The position numbers and the translations under genes are program-made. A stretch of 64,000 nt of DNA from Pinus tabuliformis (lineage: Eukaryota; Streptophyta; Pinopsida; Pinales; Pinaceae), in contig CM062816.1 of NCBI GenBank assembly GCA_031772625.1, positions 1,668,965,058 to 1,669,029,057 of the forward strand, in the 5' to 3' direction. The number at the start of each line of letters is the position of its first letter. Position 1 is the stretch's first letter. The notes under the pieces are model-generated. The model saw only the letters and a program-made list of their open reading frames with translations. It ran no database searches and was not told the origin of the DNA. This document shows, one piece after another, positions 11,318 to 24,051 of this stretch.

Positions 11318-14300
11318 TTGAATTCTTATCATACTTCAAGGTTGGCCAATGGCATTCAATGGCTTGAGATCGAGTATGCCTTGGAAGGTAGCTTGAATTA
11401 CATAGCATGGAAAGATCGCATGGAGGCTATATTAGAAGACAATAGCTTGAAGGAATTTATTGATCAAGAAATCCAAAATCCAACTTCAACTAATGCACAA
11501 GAGTTAGCTGAGTGGAAGAAGTGTGTGGCGAAGGCGAGACAGATTATCCTTGAGGGAGTTCGAGACCATATTGTCTCGAGTCTCCATGGGAAGGATACTC
11601 CATTTTCAATGTGGAAGACAATGAAGGACCTCTACCAGAATAGTAGCGACCAGAGGAAATTGGCGCTAAAGGATAAGCTTCGAAGAATCAAGATGGAGAA
11701 GGGTGATACTATTTCCACATATTTGAACAAGCTCACCACCTACATAGATGAGCTTAGCAGTGTGGGAATAACTACTACTGATGATGATATGGTGAGCCTC
11801 GGTCTCCTTGGCCTTCTAAAGAGCTGGAATAGCTACCAGGACTCTGTGAATGAAAGGAGAAACTGCCAGATTGGGAATGACTGTGGTCAGATCTCATGTA
11901 GGAGGAGATCAGGAGGAGCACATGAGATGGTTCTTCACCCAAGAATGATGATGAAGAAAATTTGGCCTTAGCAAGTAAGGCAAGGAAAGGGAAGGGGAAG
12001 GCTTCCCATTGCAAATCGAATTCTTCTCATGGAGGGAAGAAGGTTGACAAGTCTAAAGTGAGATGCTTTAATTGTCACGAGATGGGACATTATGCGACTA
12101 ATTGCCCATAGAAGAAGTCCAAAAAGGGATCCTCAAAAGGATCGGAAGGTGAGGCATTAGGCTCTCAGTTCGAAATTGACTTTACCCTCATCGCATGCAT
12201 GGTGTCATCGATGATGGGTTGTGTCTGGTATCTTGATAGTGGAGCCTCATTCCACATGACCGGTGATAAAAATTTATTCAGTGCCTTGGAGGAGAAAGAC
12301 CTCAAGATGCGCATAGAGATGGGTGACGATGGAAGGTATAATGTTTCAGGAGTGGGCACGATTGCTTTTCAGAGGGAGCATGGAGCTCCTCTCACCTTGA
12401 CAGATGTGATGTATGTGCCTGGACTGAAGAAGAACTTGGTATCGGTCGCAATGTTGGAGGAAAAAGGCTACGATGTTGTCTTCAGTAAAGGAAAGGTGTT
12501 CCTAAGACACATAGCCACGTGTCAAACCAAGAGGATAGGGATTCGGATGAAGAATATCTATAACTAGAGGTAGATGACTGCGTAACATTGAGTACGAAAG
12601 AAGAATTGGTGCAAAGCCAGGACATTGGCGAGTTATGGCACAGGCGGTTGGGCCATTTGCATCATGGGGCTTTGAAGATAATGCAGTAGATATCTACAGG
12701 ACTTCCCAAAGGTAAACTTGAGCAAGTTGACACATGAAATTGTACCTTGGGAAAGTACACGAAGTCTTCCTTTCATGATTGAGACAGTCAAGCAGAGGCT
12801 ATATTAGAGCGAGTTCATACTGATTTGTGTGGACCATTCTCGATGACATCCACAACGAAGCAAAGGTATTATGTGATTTTCATTGATGATTTTTCTCGTA
12901 AATGCTGGATTTATTTCATGCTAAAGAAGGACCAAACCTTCATAAAGTTTTTTAAGTTCAAAGCTTTGATCGAGAAAGAGTCAGGGAAGAAGATCAAGGC
13001 CTTGAGAAGCGACAACAGTGGAGAATATGTCTCTCAAGAGTTTAAGGACTTATGTGTAGCAGAAGGAATTAAACAAGAGTTGACGACACCTCATAACCCA
13101 CAACAGAATGGGGTGGCTGAGAGGAAGAACATAATTATTTTAAGGGCAGCATGAGCAATGCTGCATGACCAAGGCCTACCACTTCACTTGTGGTTTGAGG
13201 CATGAAACACAGCAGTCTATTTGAAAAATAGAAGCCCACGTCGCATACTTGGGATGAAGACACCAGCGGAAGCTTTCTCCAGTAAGAGACCAGATGTGGG
13301 TCACTTTAGGATCTTTGGCTCATCGGTATATTTCCATGTGAAAAAGGATGCACGAAAGAAGCTTGAGCCGACAACAGAGTTGGGGATACTTGTGGGGTAC
13401 ACTGATACACCTCACAACTATTGGGTGTACTTGCCTACCAATCAGAGGACAGTGGTTTGCAGAGATCTCAAGTTTGATGAGGAGAAGGCCATGTGAGTTT
13501 CCCTTGAGAGGGAGCTCCAACTACAGGCTGCAGAGGAACTGTTGGTTCCGAAGGATGAGGAGCCTTAGACTGAGGTGGAGCAGCCTCATGTAGAGGTTCC
13601 AGGAGTGGATACATCCACTCAAGAAGAGTCTTCCAGAGATTGACTGAAACACACAAGAGAAACTGAAAGATTGTTAGAAGATGCGAGAGAGGATGTGGGA
13701 GCACCATCTTCTCAGCGTAGACAGAGGAGGTCACTTGAGAGGTGCACTGGATACATGGCCCTTGTTGGGGAATGTGTTGAGAATGAGCCATCATCCTTTG
13801 AGGAAGCAGTGCAACAACCGATTTGGGTTGATGCTATGGTGGAGGAGTATGACTCCATAGTTTGTAACAGTGTTTGGGACGTGGTTCCAAGACTGGAGAA
13901 AAAGTCAGTTGTGAGTTCCCGTTGGCTTTACAAGGTAAAGCGAGCTGTTGATGGTAGTGTGGAGAAGCATAAGGCAATATTTGTTGCCCGTGGCTTTTCA
14001 CAGGTCAATGGGATTAACTATGATGAGACTTTTTCTCTATCGCAAGGTACCCAACTATCATATCGATGTTGGCACTATCAGCACAGATGGGTTGGAAGAT
14101 CCATCAGATGGATGTGAAGACTGCATTCCTCAATTTCAAGATTGAGGAAGAGGTGTACATAGAGCAACCGGAAGGTTTTGAGACATTCAATCTTGAGTCG
14201 CATGTGTGCTGACTCAAGAGAGCATTGTACGGGCTAAAGCAAGCACCTCGTGCTTAGTACACCAGGATAAAGAACTACTTCACCAGGTTGGCCTTCACAA

Positions 14301-15325
14301 AGAGTGAAGTAGATGCGAACTTGTACAGCATCGTGGTGAAAGGTAAGTTGGCGATCATCATACTTTATGTTGATGATCTCATATTGACTAGTGATGATCA
14401 GTTGATCATGTCTTGCAAGGAGGACCTTGCAAGAGAATTTGAGATGAAAGACATGGGTCTAATGCATTACTTCCTTGGCATGGAAGTGTGGCAGAAGGAT
14501 GGGGAGTTGTTTGTGTCTCAGGGCAAGTATGCCAACAAGATACTCAGGAGATTCCACATGGAGAAGTGCAAGCCCATGCAGACTCCTCTTGCTGGTAACT
14601 GGAGGAAGGAGGATTCTACTTCAGGAGAAGTAGTGGAGGTTACTCTGTATAGGCAGCTTGTGGGTTCACTAATGTACTTAATGAACACACGACCAAATTT
14701 GTGCTATGCGGTGAACCAACTGAGTCAAGCGATGGTTCAGCCTACCAAGATGTTTTGGAAGGCGGCAAATCATGTATTGAGATACCTCGGGGGCACATGT
14801 CAGTAAGGAATATGGTACAAACGTACAGAGGGAGTGAAGCTACAAGGCTTCACTGATGCAGATTGGGCAGGGAGTCCATCAAATCGGAAGAGCACATTAG
14901 GAGGGATTTTCAACCTTGGGTCAGCGGCAGTTTCTTGGTACAATAGGAAACAGAGGTCGGCTGCACTTAGCTTGGCAGAGGCTGAATACATGGCTGCAAG
15001 TCAGGCAGCATGTGAGGCCATCTGGATGCGGAAGATCCTAGTTGGTTTGTTTGATCAGAGGATGGATCCAACTGTGATATATTGTGATAATCAGAGTTGT
15101 ATCAAACTCTCTAAGAATCTAGTATTTCATGATAGGTCCAATCATATCGACATCTGGTATCATCATCTCAGAGACTGTGTGGCAAGGAGGATCACGTTGT
15201 TGCAGTATATTTTGACAGAGGAGCAAGATGCTGACATTTTGACAAAGGCATTGTCAAAGTGTAAATTCGAGTTCCATAGAGACAAGATCGGGGTGGCAGA
15301 TAATCCCTTTCTTGCTGAGAGGGAG
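11318..15325 (+). pseudogene. Element C gag-pol region
   Basis: Gag occupies about 11318-12115 and includes WKDRMEAILEDNSL and a CCHC knuckle (CFNCHEMGHYATNC). The copia protease follows near 12225-12560 with the active-site motif LDSGASFHMTGD. Integrase lies about 12800-13500, with the core D at FIDDFSRKCWIYF and the second D in LRSDNSGEY, then QQNGVAERKN. Reverse transcriptase is near 13790-14600, including LYVDDLILTSDD, and RNase H near 14830-15310, including DADWAGSPSNRKST and EAEYMAAS. The gene order identifies Ty1/copia and the sequence resembles TNT1-94-type polyproteins. Treated as a fossil with about ten breaks. Confidence 0.9.
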
Positions 15326-16262
15326 TGTTGAAATGTGGCAACAAGAATATTCCAATTTTAATTTGTCCTTGAATTAAAATTGTGAAATAAAATTCGAATT
15401 TAGTCTCACGAGCTGCTTGGAAATAATTAATTATTTCATTATGGATTAATTAGTCAGAGAAATTCAAGTTAGAAGTCTTTCTGAAGTCATGCAATAGTTA
15501 TCCCTTAAATTAAGGAGATTATCCCTTAATTAAAGAGATAAGATTGAGTTATATTTGAGTTGTAATTAGTTAGATCAGTTTACTGAGTTAAGTGCAGTTA
15601 AATTAGTTCCAAACTGTATGAGGAACTAATTGTGAGTTATCAATCAGTTGATGCATGCATGCACTCAACCAGTGTACTCCAGATAACTGAAGATTCCCTC
15701 ATCAGTAACTCATGCATGTCTATTTTGAGAAAGACCCAGTTGAACCAAAAGTCAAGGACAGTGTACTATCACTTTCATGTGTTCTCCTATAAATAAAACT
15801 CATGCATGCATTCAATGCATCATTCCTTGAGGATTGCGCAATTCTAATAGTGTGTTAGAGAAGTGTGTGAGATCAGTGTTCCACTTGGTAACAGGAGGAT
15901 CACCTAGGAGAAACTATGCAAGGAAATAAGAGCTTGGAGGGCAGAGGAGAAGGTTTTGTGAGAAGCCAAGTTTGCCTGTGAGCATCTATGAGGATTGTAA
16001 TGAGAGATGACTAGCTGTGAGAGCTAAGGCTTTGTATAATTCATATGTATTTCCACTTTGTATGATAATACAAATAGTGGGGTTTTTAGCTAAGGCTTTC
16101 CCCAAATTATTCTTCTGTGTATTGTGCATTGATTCTTCTTCTTCTGGTTATATTGTTCAGCTCGATCTTTAAGCTTCCGCAAATTGATAGTAGAAGTAGA
16201 TTATAGTATTTTTCTTTGGTTATATTGCATTATCAAGTTAATCTACAATCAAAATTTCTACA
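15326..16262 (+). repeat. Element C 3' LTR
   Basis: 937 bp, partner of 10324-11246, about 5% different by eye plus a short insertion or deletion near the left end. It is followed by the TTAGT duplication and, six bases later, by the left LTR of element E. Confidence 0.92.
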
Positions 16263-16273
16263 TTAGTTACAAG

Positions 16274-17843
16274 TGTTGAATTTCCATGATCTTGGGTCTA
16301 GGATATAATGCTAGAATATTTGACACTACCAAACCAAGAATCTCAACAAGAACTACTTTGCACAACAAAAAATATAAAGTAGTAAATCACATATGCACAC
16401 GTATACACAATTTTTAACAAAATATTGTATAATAATGTACAACCCAATCTTTGTTATATTAAGCCAATCTAAATAATACAACAGTCTATGGAATACAAAA
16501 TAAAATGACAATCACGCTGCTGACTCTATGTCGTATCTTGTCCTACCATTCCTTCACTCTCGACTACTCTCTATCTTCCCCTTAGTCCTTCAAAGGACAA
16601 CACATAGAGACTCCAGGAGGGTTGCCTCCTATCACTATTACAAGGCACATCTTCTACAATGAACATGGGCCAATCCAATCTTCTCTCTAGGCTGGCCAAT
16701 ACCTGAGCTCCAATATTCCAATATAGTAGCCTCTTTTGTCCATCAAAGGGTTGCAAATTAGGCTAAAACTGCACCCAATCACACACCAAACAACGTCCTT
16801 CTTGTATGCTGCTCTAGGGCTACTTTGGGTAGCCAACACGCTTTAGTCCACCAGTCCAATGGATCCCAATTCTTCACTGTGAAATATGCTCCTTGTTGAA
16901 GTTTTATATCACCAAATCAACTTCAACTCATGGCTTCCACAAGCTGCAACTTCTAGCATCCACTTACCAAACACTGCCAACAAGAAGGGACCAATCATAC
17001 CCCTCCTTCACCATGAGAATTGTGCATTGTAACACTAAGATGATAGTCCTAGTTAGGGTTTCTTCGACAACCCTAGACATTTTTGTAACCTCCTGTGTTA
17101 TGCTCCAGAACAGGCCCAAAAACTACGTTGTCCCTTCCTTTGGATGCATGCTCCTCACATGAGGTTGTACAACCTCTCAGCCTCCTCAAATAGGGGAAAC
17201 ACCTTTTCTATTGCTTCATAAAATCCTCCGGCCCTACCTGTATTAAAATGAAACCCTCAAAACATGCCCACACAACCCCAAACTATCTCTAATTTACAGG
17301 GCCTCCCTTCAACATAACTTTCCCTCCATGTAGTGGAAAAACAACCCTTATTCCACCCAAAACTGATTCATAAACTCTTGATGTTCTTTCTTCTTGACTA
17401 CGGCCTAATTTCATAGATGAATCCTTGACTTTGTTTACACTTGTATGAGTGAAATGACACTCCAATCACCTCTTATTTATATGCATAAGAAGGGCTTCTT
17501 CCAACATGCAACATAAGGCTTGACAATCTGTCAAGAGGCTTATTAACATCAACCCGACCTTAACTCATTTTGTGCAAAACCACTTCTAGACTTAAAAAAT
17601 TCACAACTCCATTTCTAAAACTCAGAATTAGATGATCTTCGTTACGTCAAATTTGTCTCGAAGAGAGCTATCACCCTCATCCATCACATGTCGAAATTTG
17701 CTCATGGTTTTGGCTGAAATTATGATGGGTGCAAAACCCCAACCTTGGGTTTCAAGCCCATAAGTGACCCTTGTGGCAATCCACCCTCCATACCTCGAAC
17801 CATAGAGCTTGCAGTACCTCCCAATCTACTCACAAAATCAACA
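16274..17843 (-). repeat. Element E 3' LTR
   Basis: Left-hand LTR, 1,570 bp, matching 25482-27042 along its length. On the minus strand it is preceded by the purine tract AAGAGGGAG. Short open frames here have no recognisable domain. Confidence 0.85.
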
Positions 17844-18167
17844 CTCCCTCTTAGCGAGGGAGGTACTTCGAAGACTAGGAAGTAACTCGTCATCATCATC
17901 ACTACTCACAACACTTGCTGAAATCTTGGCTCTCACCACTGCAACAATCCCTGCAGCATGAACTACACCTCTCTCGGAAGTGTCACTATCACTGGAAGCA
18001 TCCTACTTCTTCTTCTTCTCTTGTAATGTCTTCCATTCCCTCCACAAGTCCTTATTGGTAGTTGTAGGAGCATCCTTCCTCCCCACTGACCACACGCTCT
18101 TCTTAGGTTTCAAAATCTCTCTCTGAATCTGCATGCTCCCACTAGAACTTGACTCCCTCTGAGTCTC
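17844..18167 (-). pseudogene. Element E, distal tail of the gag-protease frame
   Basis: On the minus strand this segment lies between the insertion point of element B and E's 3' LTR. It is largely open and encodes a hydrophilic tail rich in serine, lysine and glutamate, including SSSSGSMQIQ and LQEKKKK, followed by an acidic run SSDDDDELL close to the polypurine tract. It resembles no integrase or reverse transcriptase. It occupies the place where those domains would be in a full copia element, so it appears to be a family-specific tail. Confidence 0.45.
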
Positions 18168-18500
18168 TGTTGGGTCCCTATAATACTAGTGATTACCCCA
18201 TTACTATTGTAGTTATACCCCTTATTTATATTGTTGTGCCCCTATTACCCCCATATTGTTATTTCTGTGCCCCATAGAATCCCTCTATTGTTATTTTTGT
18301 GGCTTTATATTATTATTGTTAGGTCGGCTGGATTATATTGTGACTCCTTAGACTCCTATATATAGAAAGGAGGTTTTGTCATTTGAATCATCCAAGAATT
18401 GTTCATTTATGTAATGTAAAGGAGGTTGCCCCCTCAAAGAGGCTGAATTCTAAGGCGTTGATCTATCTTTTCTATCTTTTCTTGAGCTGGTTTCATAACA
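18168..18500 (+). repeat. Element B 5' LTR
   Basis: 333 bp, TG...CA ends, about 1% different from 23714-24046. It contains CCTATATATAG, a likely TATA box. Confidence 0.93.
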
Positions 18501-18514
18501 TTTGGTATCGGAGC
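18501..18514 (+). other. Element B primer-binding site
   Basis: TTTGGTATCGGAGC directly follows the LTR and matches the initiator tRNA-Met complement after a two-base offset, the same offset as in A, F and G. Confidence 0.78.
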
Positions 18515-19178
18515 TTTGGATTCTAGGGTTTCGCTACTCCAAACAGGTCATCGTGGCATTTTTGCTATAACGTTTTTTCTGTGACGTTTCAAAAGTCGCA
18601 AAAAAAACCCAGTTGAGAAGAAATCACGCTGAACCTTGGCTCCGAATTTCAGAGCTTTTCACGCGATATTGTCGGAGATATGATCTGAGGAAGTTGGTCT
18701 TTTTGCAGACTTTTGAATTACATTCAAAACAGGTGATCTGGGGAAAATTGTCATAACTTTCTCTCTGGGAATCAGATTGAAATTTCATAAGAAGGTACAG
18801 AAAGAGGACGGACTGTAGTTTGTTGTATATCTTTTTCAGAACCAAATCGAAAAATTGTACACGTGGCACTTCATACAACTTCGCTCTTCTGGAAAGGTCT
18901 ATAATCAAGTCATCTTGGGAGATTGTGCATAACGCTTTCTTGGAGAATCCAATTTGGATCAGATTGGTGGCATTGGAAAGAGGACACAAAGAGCTACTAC
19001 AGGTCACAAATTCAGAACTAGATGATTGGAAAGTACAGAGATACATCAAAGGCAATATCGAGCTCCTACAAAGTGAAAAAAGGTGTGTAGATTTTTTTAA
19101 ATTTTTGCTAAAGCTTGGTTTGAAAATTTATTTTGAAGGAATTCAAAGGGCATAGTAGAGCATTATTATCGGTAATTG

Positions 19179-22100
19179 ATGCCCCGAGGAAAGAAAATGC
19201 AAACACCTAGTAAGGAACCTGAAAGCTCTAGCATGACTCATGAAGAAGAGGAAGAAATGCTACATGATATATCAAAATTACAAGAACAAGTGCAACAAAT
19301 GTCACGCTCACAAAAGTTAACAGAAGCTAAGATAAATGGCATGGAAGCTAAGATAAATGGCGTGGAAGCTAAGATGAATGGCATGGAAGCTAAGATGGAC
19401 AATTTGAAGATAGATTTGAACACAAATTTGAAGACAGGCATGGCAGATTTGAAGACAGATTTGACAAATTTTCTACAAGAAATACTTACTAATGGTGAAA
19501 AGGTAGTAAAGGAAACTCATGATGAGAACAAAAGAAATGTTAATCATGATTCCATAGATGCTAATGTTGGATCGAAGAATCACCATATTCCAAATATCGA
19601 TATGAGGAAGTTTGATGGCAAGGATCATGCCACATGGATATTACAGATGGAGCAATTCTTCGATCTCAATAATGTGCAAAACGCACAAAAGGTACGTATG
19701 GCAACTGTATATTTGGAACCAAATCAGTTTGTATGGTATCAATGGCTTTTTTCTCGTAAACAATTTATCACTTGGGCAATTTTTACGGAAGAATTGATAA
19801 CACATTATGAGGATACAAAAAGAAACACTTTTTTTAGCCAATTGATAAGTCTCAAACAAAAGGGTTCAATAATGGAGCACATTGAGGAGTTCCAAAAATT
19901 GAACATAAGGGTAAAATATATTCTAGAGGAGCAAAGGATTGATGTGTTCATAGGGTCTTTAAAGGATAATATCCAACATGATATTCGCCTTTGGGAACCT
20001 GATTCATTAGAGAAGGAATTCAAGTTAGCAAGAAAAATGGAAAGCAAAATTATGGCAACTAGGAAGCATACCACTAACAACTATAAAGATGGAAGTGTTG
20101 TTGCCCCTAGTCTTCCACAACCTACAAGGTTGACACCACAACAATTGGAAGAAAAAAGAGCAAAAGGGCTTTGTTACAGTTGTGATAGCAAATACACAAA
20201 AGGTCATAAGTGTGCTGAGAAGAAATTATTCTACATAGATTGTGAAGAGGAAGAAGAAAAGGAGCAAGAAAGGTCAAAAGAAGAGGATATACTCTAGGAA
20301 CAAAGCCTAGATGAAGAAAAAATAAATCTGACCATATCTTGTAATGCATTGGTGGGAATTACCACTCCTCAAACCATCAAGATAGAAGGACAAATCAAGA
20401 AGAAAAAGGTAATAGTGTTGATTGATTCAAGAAGCACCCACAATTTTATTCATTGTAGGGTAGCAAAAGAATTGAATTGCTTCCTATATCCAGCACCAGA
20501 GTGTCAAGTGATGATTGCAAATGGAGGAACAATAAATTGCTCTGGAAAGTGCCATAATATCAAGCTATCCATGGGAGAATATGTATTGACTAGCCCAATG
20601 CTTTCCATTCCAATGGGAGGTGCCGATGTTGTACTAGGAGTCTAATGGCTACAATCCTTGGGTACAATAGCTTTTAATTTTCAAGAACTTTTCATCAAAT
20701 TTTCTACGGAAGGAAAGGAAGTTGAATTAAGGGGTATTGCAGGGAAACCAGGAAAGATAATCAGCTCTAATGGCATGACAAAGCTTCTAAAAAAGGAGCA
20801 AAGAGGTGTAATTGCACAATTATGTTCGCTAGATGTTTCCACATTGGAATCATCTATTTCTCCAGATCTCCAAAAAGTCCTGGACAATCATTCCAAGGTA
20901 TTTGAGACTCCCAAAGGTCTCCTCCCTATGCGTGATCATGATCATGCTATTCATCTGATTCCAGGAAGTGTTCCTCCAAACATCAGGCCGTACATATATC
21001 CCTATGTCCAAAAAAGTGAAATTGAACGTATGGTTGCAGAAATGCTAGAGGCTGGTATAATTCAACCGAGTCAAAGTTCTTTCTCAGCTCCAGTAGTATT
21101 GGTGCACAAGAAGGATGGATCATGGCGCATGTGTCCGGATTATAGGGAGCTCAACAAGCTCACTATTAAAGATAAGTTCCCAATTCCTGTCATTGATGAA
21201 TTACTGGATGAATTGCATGGATCAATTTACTTCACCAAGTTGGATCTTCGTTCGGGATATCATCAAATCAGAATGAAAATTGAAGACATTCCGAAAACAA
21301 CATTTAGAACTCATGAGGGTCATTATGAATTTTTGGTCATGCCTTTTGGCCTTACCAATGCACCTTCAACATTTCAAGGTTTGATGAATTCAATTTTCAA
21401 ACCATTCCTTAGAAAATTTGTGTTAGTATTTTTTAATGATATACTAATCTACAGCAAGTCTTGGAAGGATCATGTTGAACATGTTGACAGGGTGCTACAA
21501 CTTTTGGAGGAGAAACAATTATATGCAAAAAGATCCAAATGTTTCTTTGGAGTCCAATAGGTGGAATATTTGGGTCATATTGTATCTCATGAAGGAGTTA
21601 AGGTAGACCCTAGCAAAATTAAAGCCATTAAGGAATGGAAAATCCCCACATCCATAAAGCATCTGCAAGGATTTCTTGGGTTGACAGGGTATTATCGCAA
21701 GTTTGTTAAGAATTATGGGAGAATAGCAGCACCTCTAACAACATTATTGAAGAAAGATTCATTTTCATGGACTCCGGAAGCAACAAAGGCCTTTGAACAT
21801 CTTAAAGAAGCAATGTGCCAAGCACCGGTCTTAGCTACACCAAACTTCACAAAAACCTTTATTGTGGAATGTAATGCTTCAGGAAATGGAATTGGTGTTG
21901 TTCTAATGCAAGATGAAAGACCCATTGCTTTTTAAAGTCATCCAATCAAGGGAAAGTTTTTAAGCAAAGCTATTTATGAGAAGGAAATGTTGGCAATACT
22001 CCATGCACTTAAGAAATGGTGACCCTACCTAATGGGAAGACACTTCAAGGTAAAAAAGGATCATGATAGCCTTAAATACTTTTTAGAACAAAGATTATCC

Positions 22101-23684
22101 TCTGAAGAGCAACAAAAGTGGGTCACAAAGATGTTGGGTTATGACTTTGAAATCATCTACAAAAAAGGGAAGCAAAATGTGGTGGCAGATGCACTCTCAA
22201 GAAAGGATGAGGATGTGGAAGCATTGTTGTGTGCCATTTCTATTATCCAACCAGATTGGATAAACGAAGCAAGGGAGGAATGGAAGAATGACGAAGAAGT
22301 GTGGGCACTTATTCGAAAACTACAACAAGATTCCAGTACTTCTGATACATTTAGCTGGCAAAATGATTCGTTATGGTACAAAGATCGCTTATACCTCTGT
22401 AAGAATTCCCAGCTAAAACAAAAGATTCTTATGGAATTGCATACTTCTCCCTTAGGAGGGCACTCAGAATTTTTAAAAACTTACCACAGGGCTAAGAAGG
22501 AATTTTTTTGGGATGGCCTTAAATTAGATATTCAAAAGTTTGTGGCGGAATGTTTGGTTTGCCAACAAAATAAAGTTGAAACAATTAAGACACCGGGTCT
22601 ATTACAACCTTTATCCATTCCAAGCCAACGTTGGGAGGAGGTTTCAATGGATTTTATCACAGGTTTACCCAAGTATGAGGGAAAGAGTGTCATCATGGTG
22701 GTAGTTGACAGAATTACCAAGTATGCACACTTTTGTGCATTATCACATCCATTTAAAGCCAGTACAGTTTCTACTGCATTTATGGAAACAGTTCAAAAGC
22801 TACATGGAAACCCAAAGATTATTGTAAGTGACAGAGATCCCATTTTCACCGGAAATTTTTGGACAGAATTATTTTCTTGTCTTGGTACTCAGTTAGCTCA
22901 TAGCTCATCTTATCATCCTCAATCTGATGGGCAAACTGAGATAGTAAACAAATGTTTGGAAGGATATCTTCGTTGCTTTGTATCTGATAAACAGACACAA
23001 TGGGTCAAATGGTTGCCTCTGGCTGAATGGTGGTATAACACTTCCTTCCATACAGCAACAAAAATGACCCCATTTATGGCACTTTATGGGTATCAACCAC
23101 CATCCATCACATCATATTTAAGAGAAAATTCTAAGGTTCAGGCAGTGGAACATCACATTGAACATCAACAACAAGTCCTCCAACTCTTAAATGATAACCT
23201 CGTGTTGGCACAAAATAGAATGAAACAACAGGCAGATCAACATCGCAGTGAAAGAAGTTTTGATATAGGTGATTGGGTATTCCTACGGCTACAACCATAT
23301 AAGCAAATGTCCCTAAAGCAAGCTAAGAAGGATAATAAATTATCACCAAAGTATTATGGTCCGTACAAGGTGTTGCAAAAGATTGGTAATATGGCATACA
23401 AATTGGAGCTTCCTGCAGCTTCTCGATTGCACCCAGTTTTCCATGTTTCATGTTTAAAGAAGTTTATAGGCGACAAGCTCCCAATTCAAATAATATTTCC
23501 AAAACTTGACGAGGAAGGAAAAATTATATTGGAACCAGAAGCAGTCACAGAAACAAGAACTTGACAGCTACGAAATCAATCAATTTCAGAGTATCTTATC
23601 AAGTGGAAGAACTTATCCGCTGAAGATTCCACATGGGAGGATGAGAATTTTATGCAGAAGTATCCAGAACTACTCAAGCGTTGA
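19179..23684 (+). pseudogene. Element B gag-pol region
   Basis: Gag spans about 19179-20300. Its start has four near-perfect seven-residue repeats of the type EAKINGM (about 19323-19400), predicting a coiled coil; a CysHis knuckle (CYSCDSKYTKGHKC) lies near 20170-20215. Protease follows near 20400-20640, reverse transcriptase 20980-21700 ([27 protein letters not shown]), RNase H 21750-22210, integrase 22380-23270 with CLVCQQNK and SMDFITGLPK, and a chromodomain near 23500-23684. The lead-in from 18515 to 19178 has no coding signal. Treated as a fossil with about five breaks. Confidence 0.9.
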
Positions 23685-23713
23685 GGACAACACTTTTTTG
23701 AAGGAGAGGGGCA

Positions 23714-24046
23714 TGTTGGGTCCCTATAATACTAGTGATTACCCCATTACTATTGTAGTTATACCCCTTATTTATATTGTTGTGCCCCTATTACCCCCAT
23801 ATTGTTATTTTTGTGCCCCATAGAATCCCTCTATTGTTATTTTTGTGGCTTTATATTATTATTGTTAGGTCGGCTAGATTATATTGTGACTCCTTAGACT
23901 CCTATATATAGAAAGGAGGTTTTGTCATTTGAATCATCCAAGAATTGTTCATTTATGTAATGTAAAGGAGGTTTCCCCCTCGAAGAGGCTGAATTCTAAG
24001 GCGTTGATCTATCTTTTCTATCTTTTCTTGAGCTGGTTTCATAACA
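23714..24046 (+). repeat. Element B 3' LTR
   Basis: 333 bp, partner of 18168-18500. It is directly preceded by the purine tract and followed by GTCTT, the target duplication. Confidence 0.93.
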
Positions 24047-24051
24047 GTCTT

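Larger units (their letters stand above)
10324..16262 (+). mobile_element. Element C: Ty1/copia retrotransposon
   Basis: A 5,939-bp element on the plus strand with an exact 5-bp duplication TTAGT (10319-10323 and 16263-16267). LTRs are 923 and 937 bp and begin TGTTGAAATG and end TTTCTACA. The primer site at 11247 is TGGTATCAGAG, matching initiator tRNA-Met. A purine tract GAGAGGGAG precedes the 3' LTR. Domain order gag, protease, integrase, reverse transcriptase, RNase H defines Ty1/copia. LTR divergence is about 5% by eye. The structure is complete but the coding region is broken at roughly ten places. It inserted into the RNase H region of the older copia relic D. Confidence 0.93.
18168..24046 (+). 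mobile_element. Element B: Ty3/gypsy chromovirus, Reina-like, inserted in E
   Basis: A 5,879-bp plus-strand relative of element A. LTRs are 333 bp each (TGTTGGGTCC...TTTCATAACA). Flanks GTCTC (18163-18167) and GTCTT (24047-24051) agree at four of five bases. The primer site TTTGGTATCGGAGC is at 18501 and the purine tract GAAGGAGAGGGG before the 3' LTR. I counted about four differences between the LTRs, near 1%. Domain order matches A and ends in a chromodomain. The coding region has about five breaks. B interrupts the tail region of the older element E. Confidence 0.93.
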
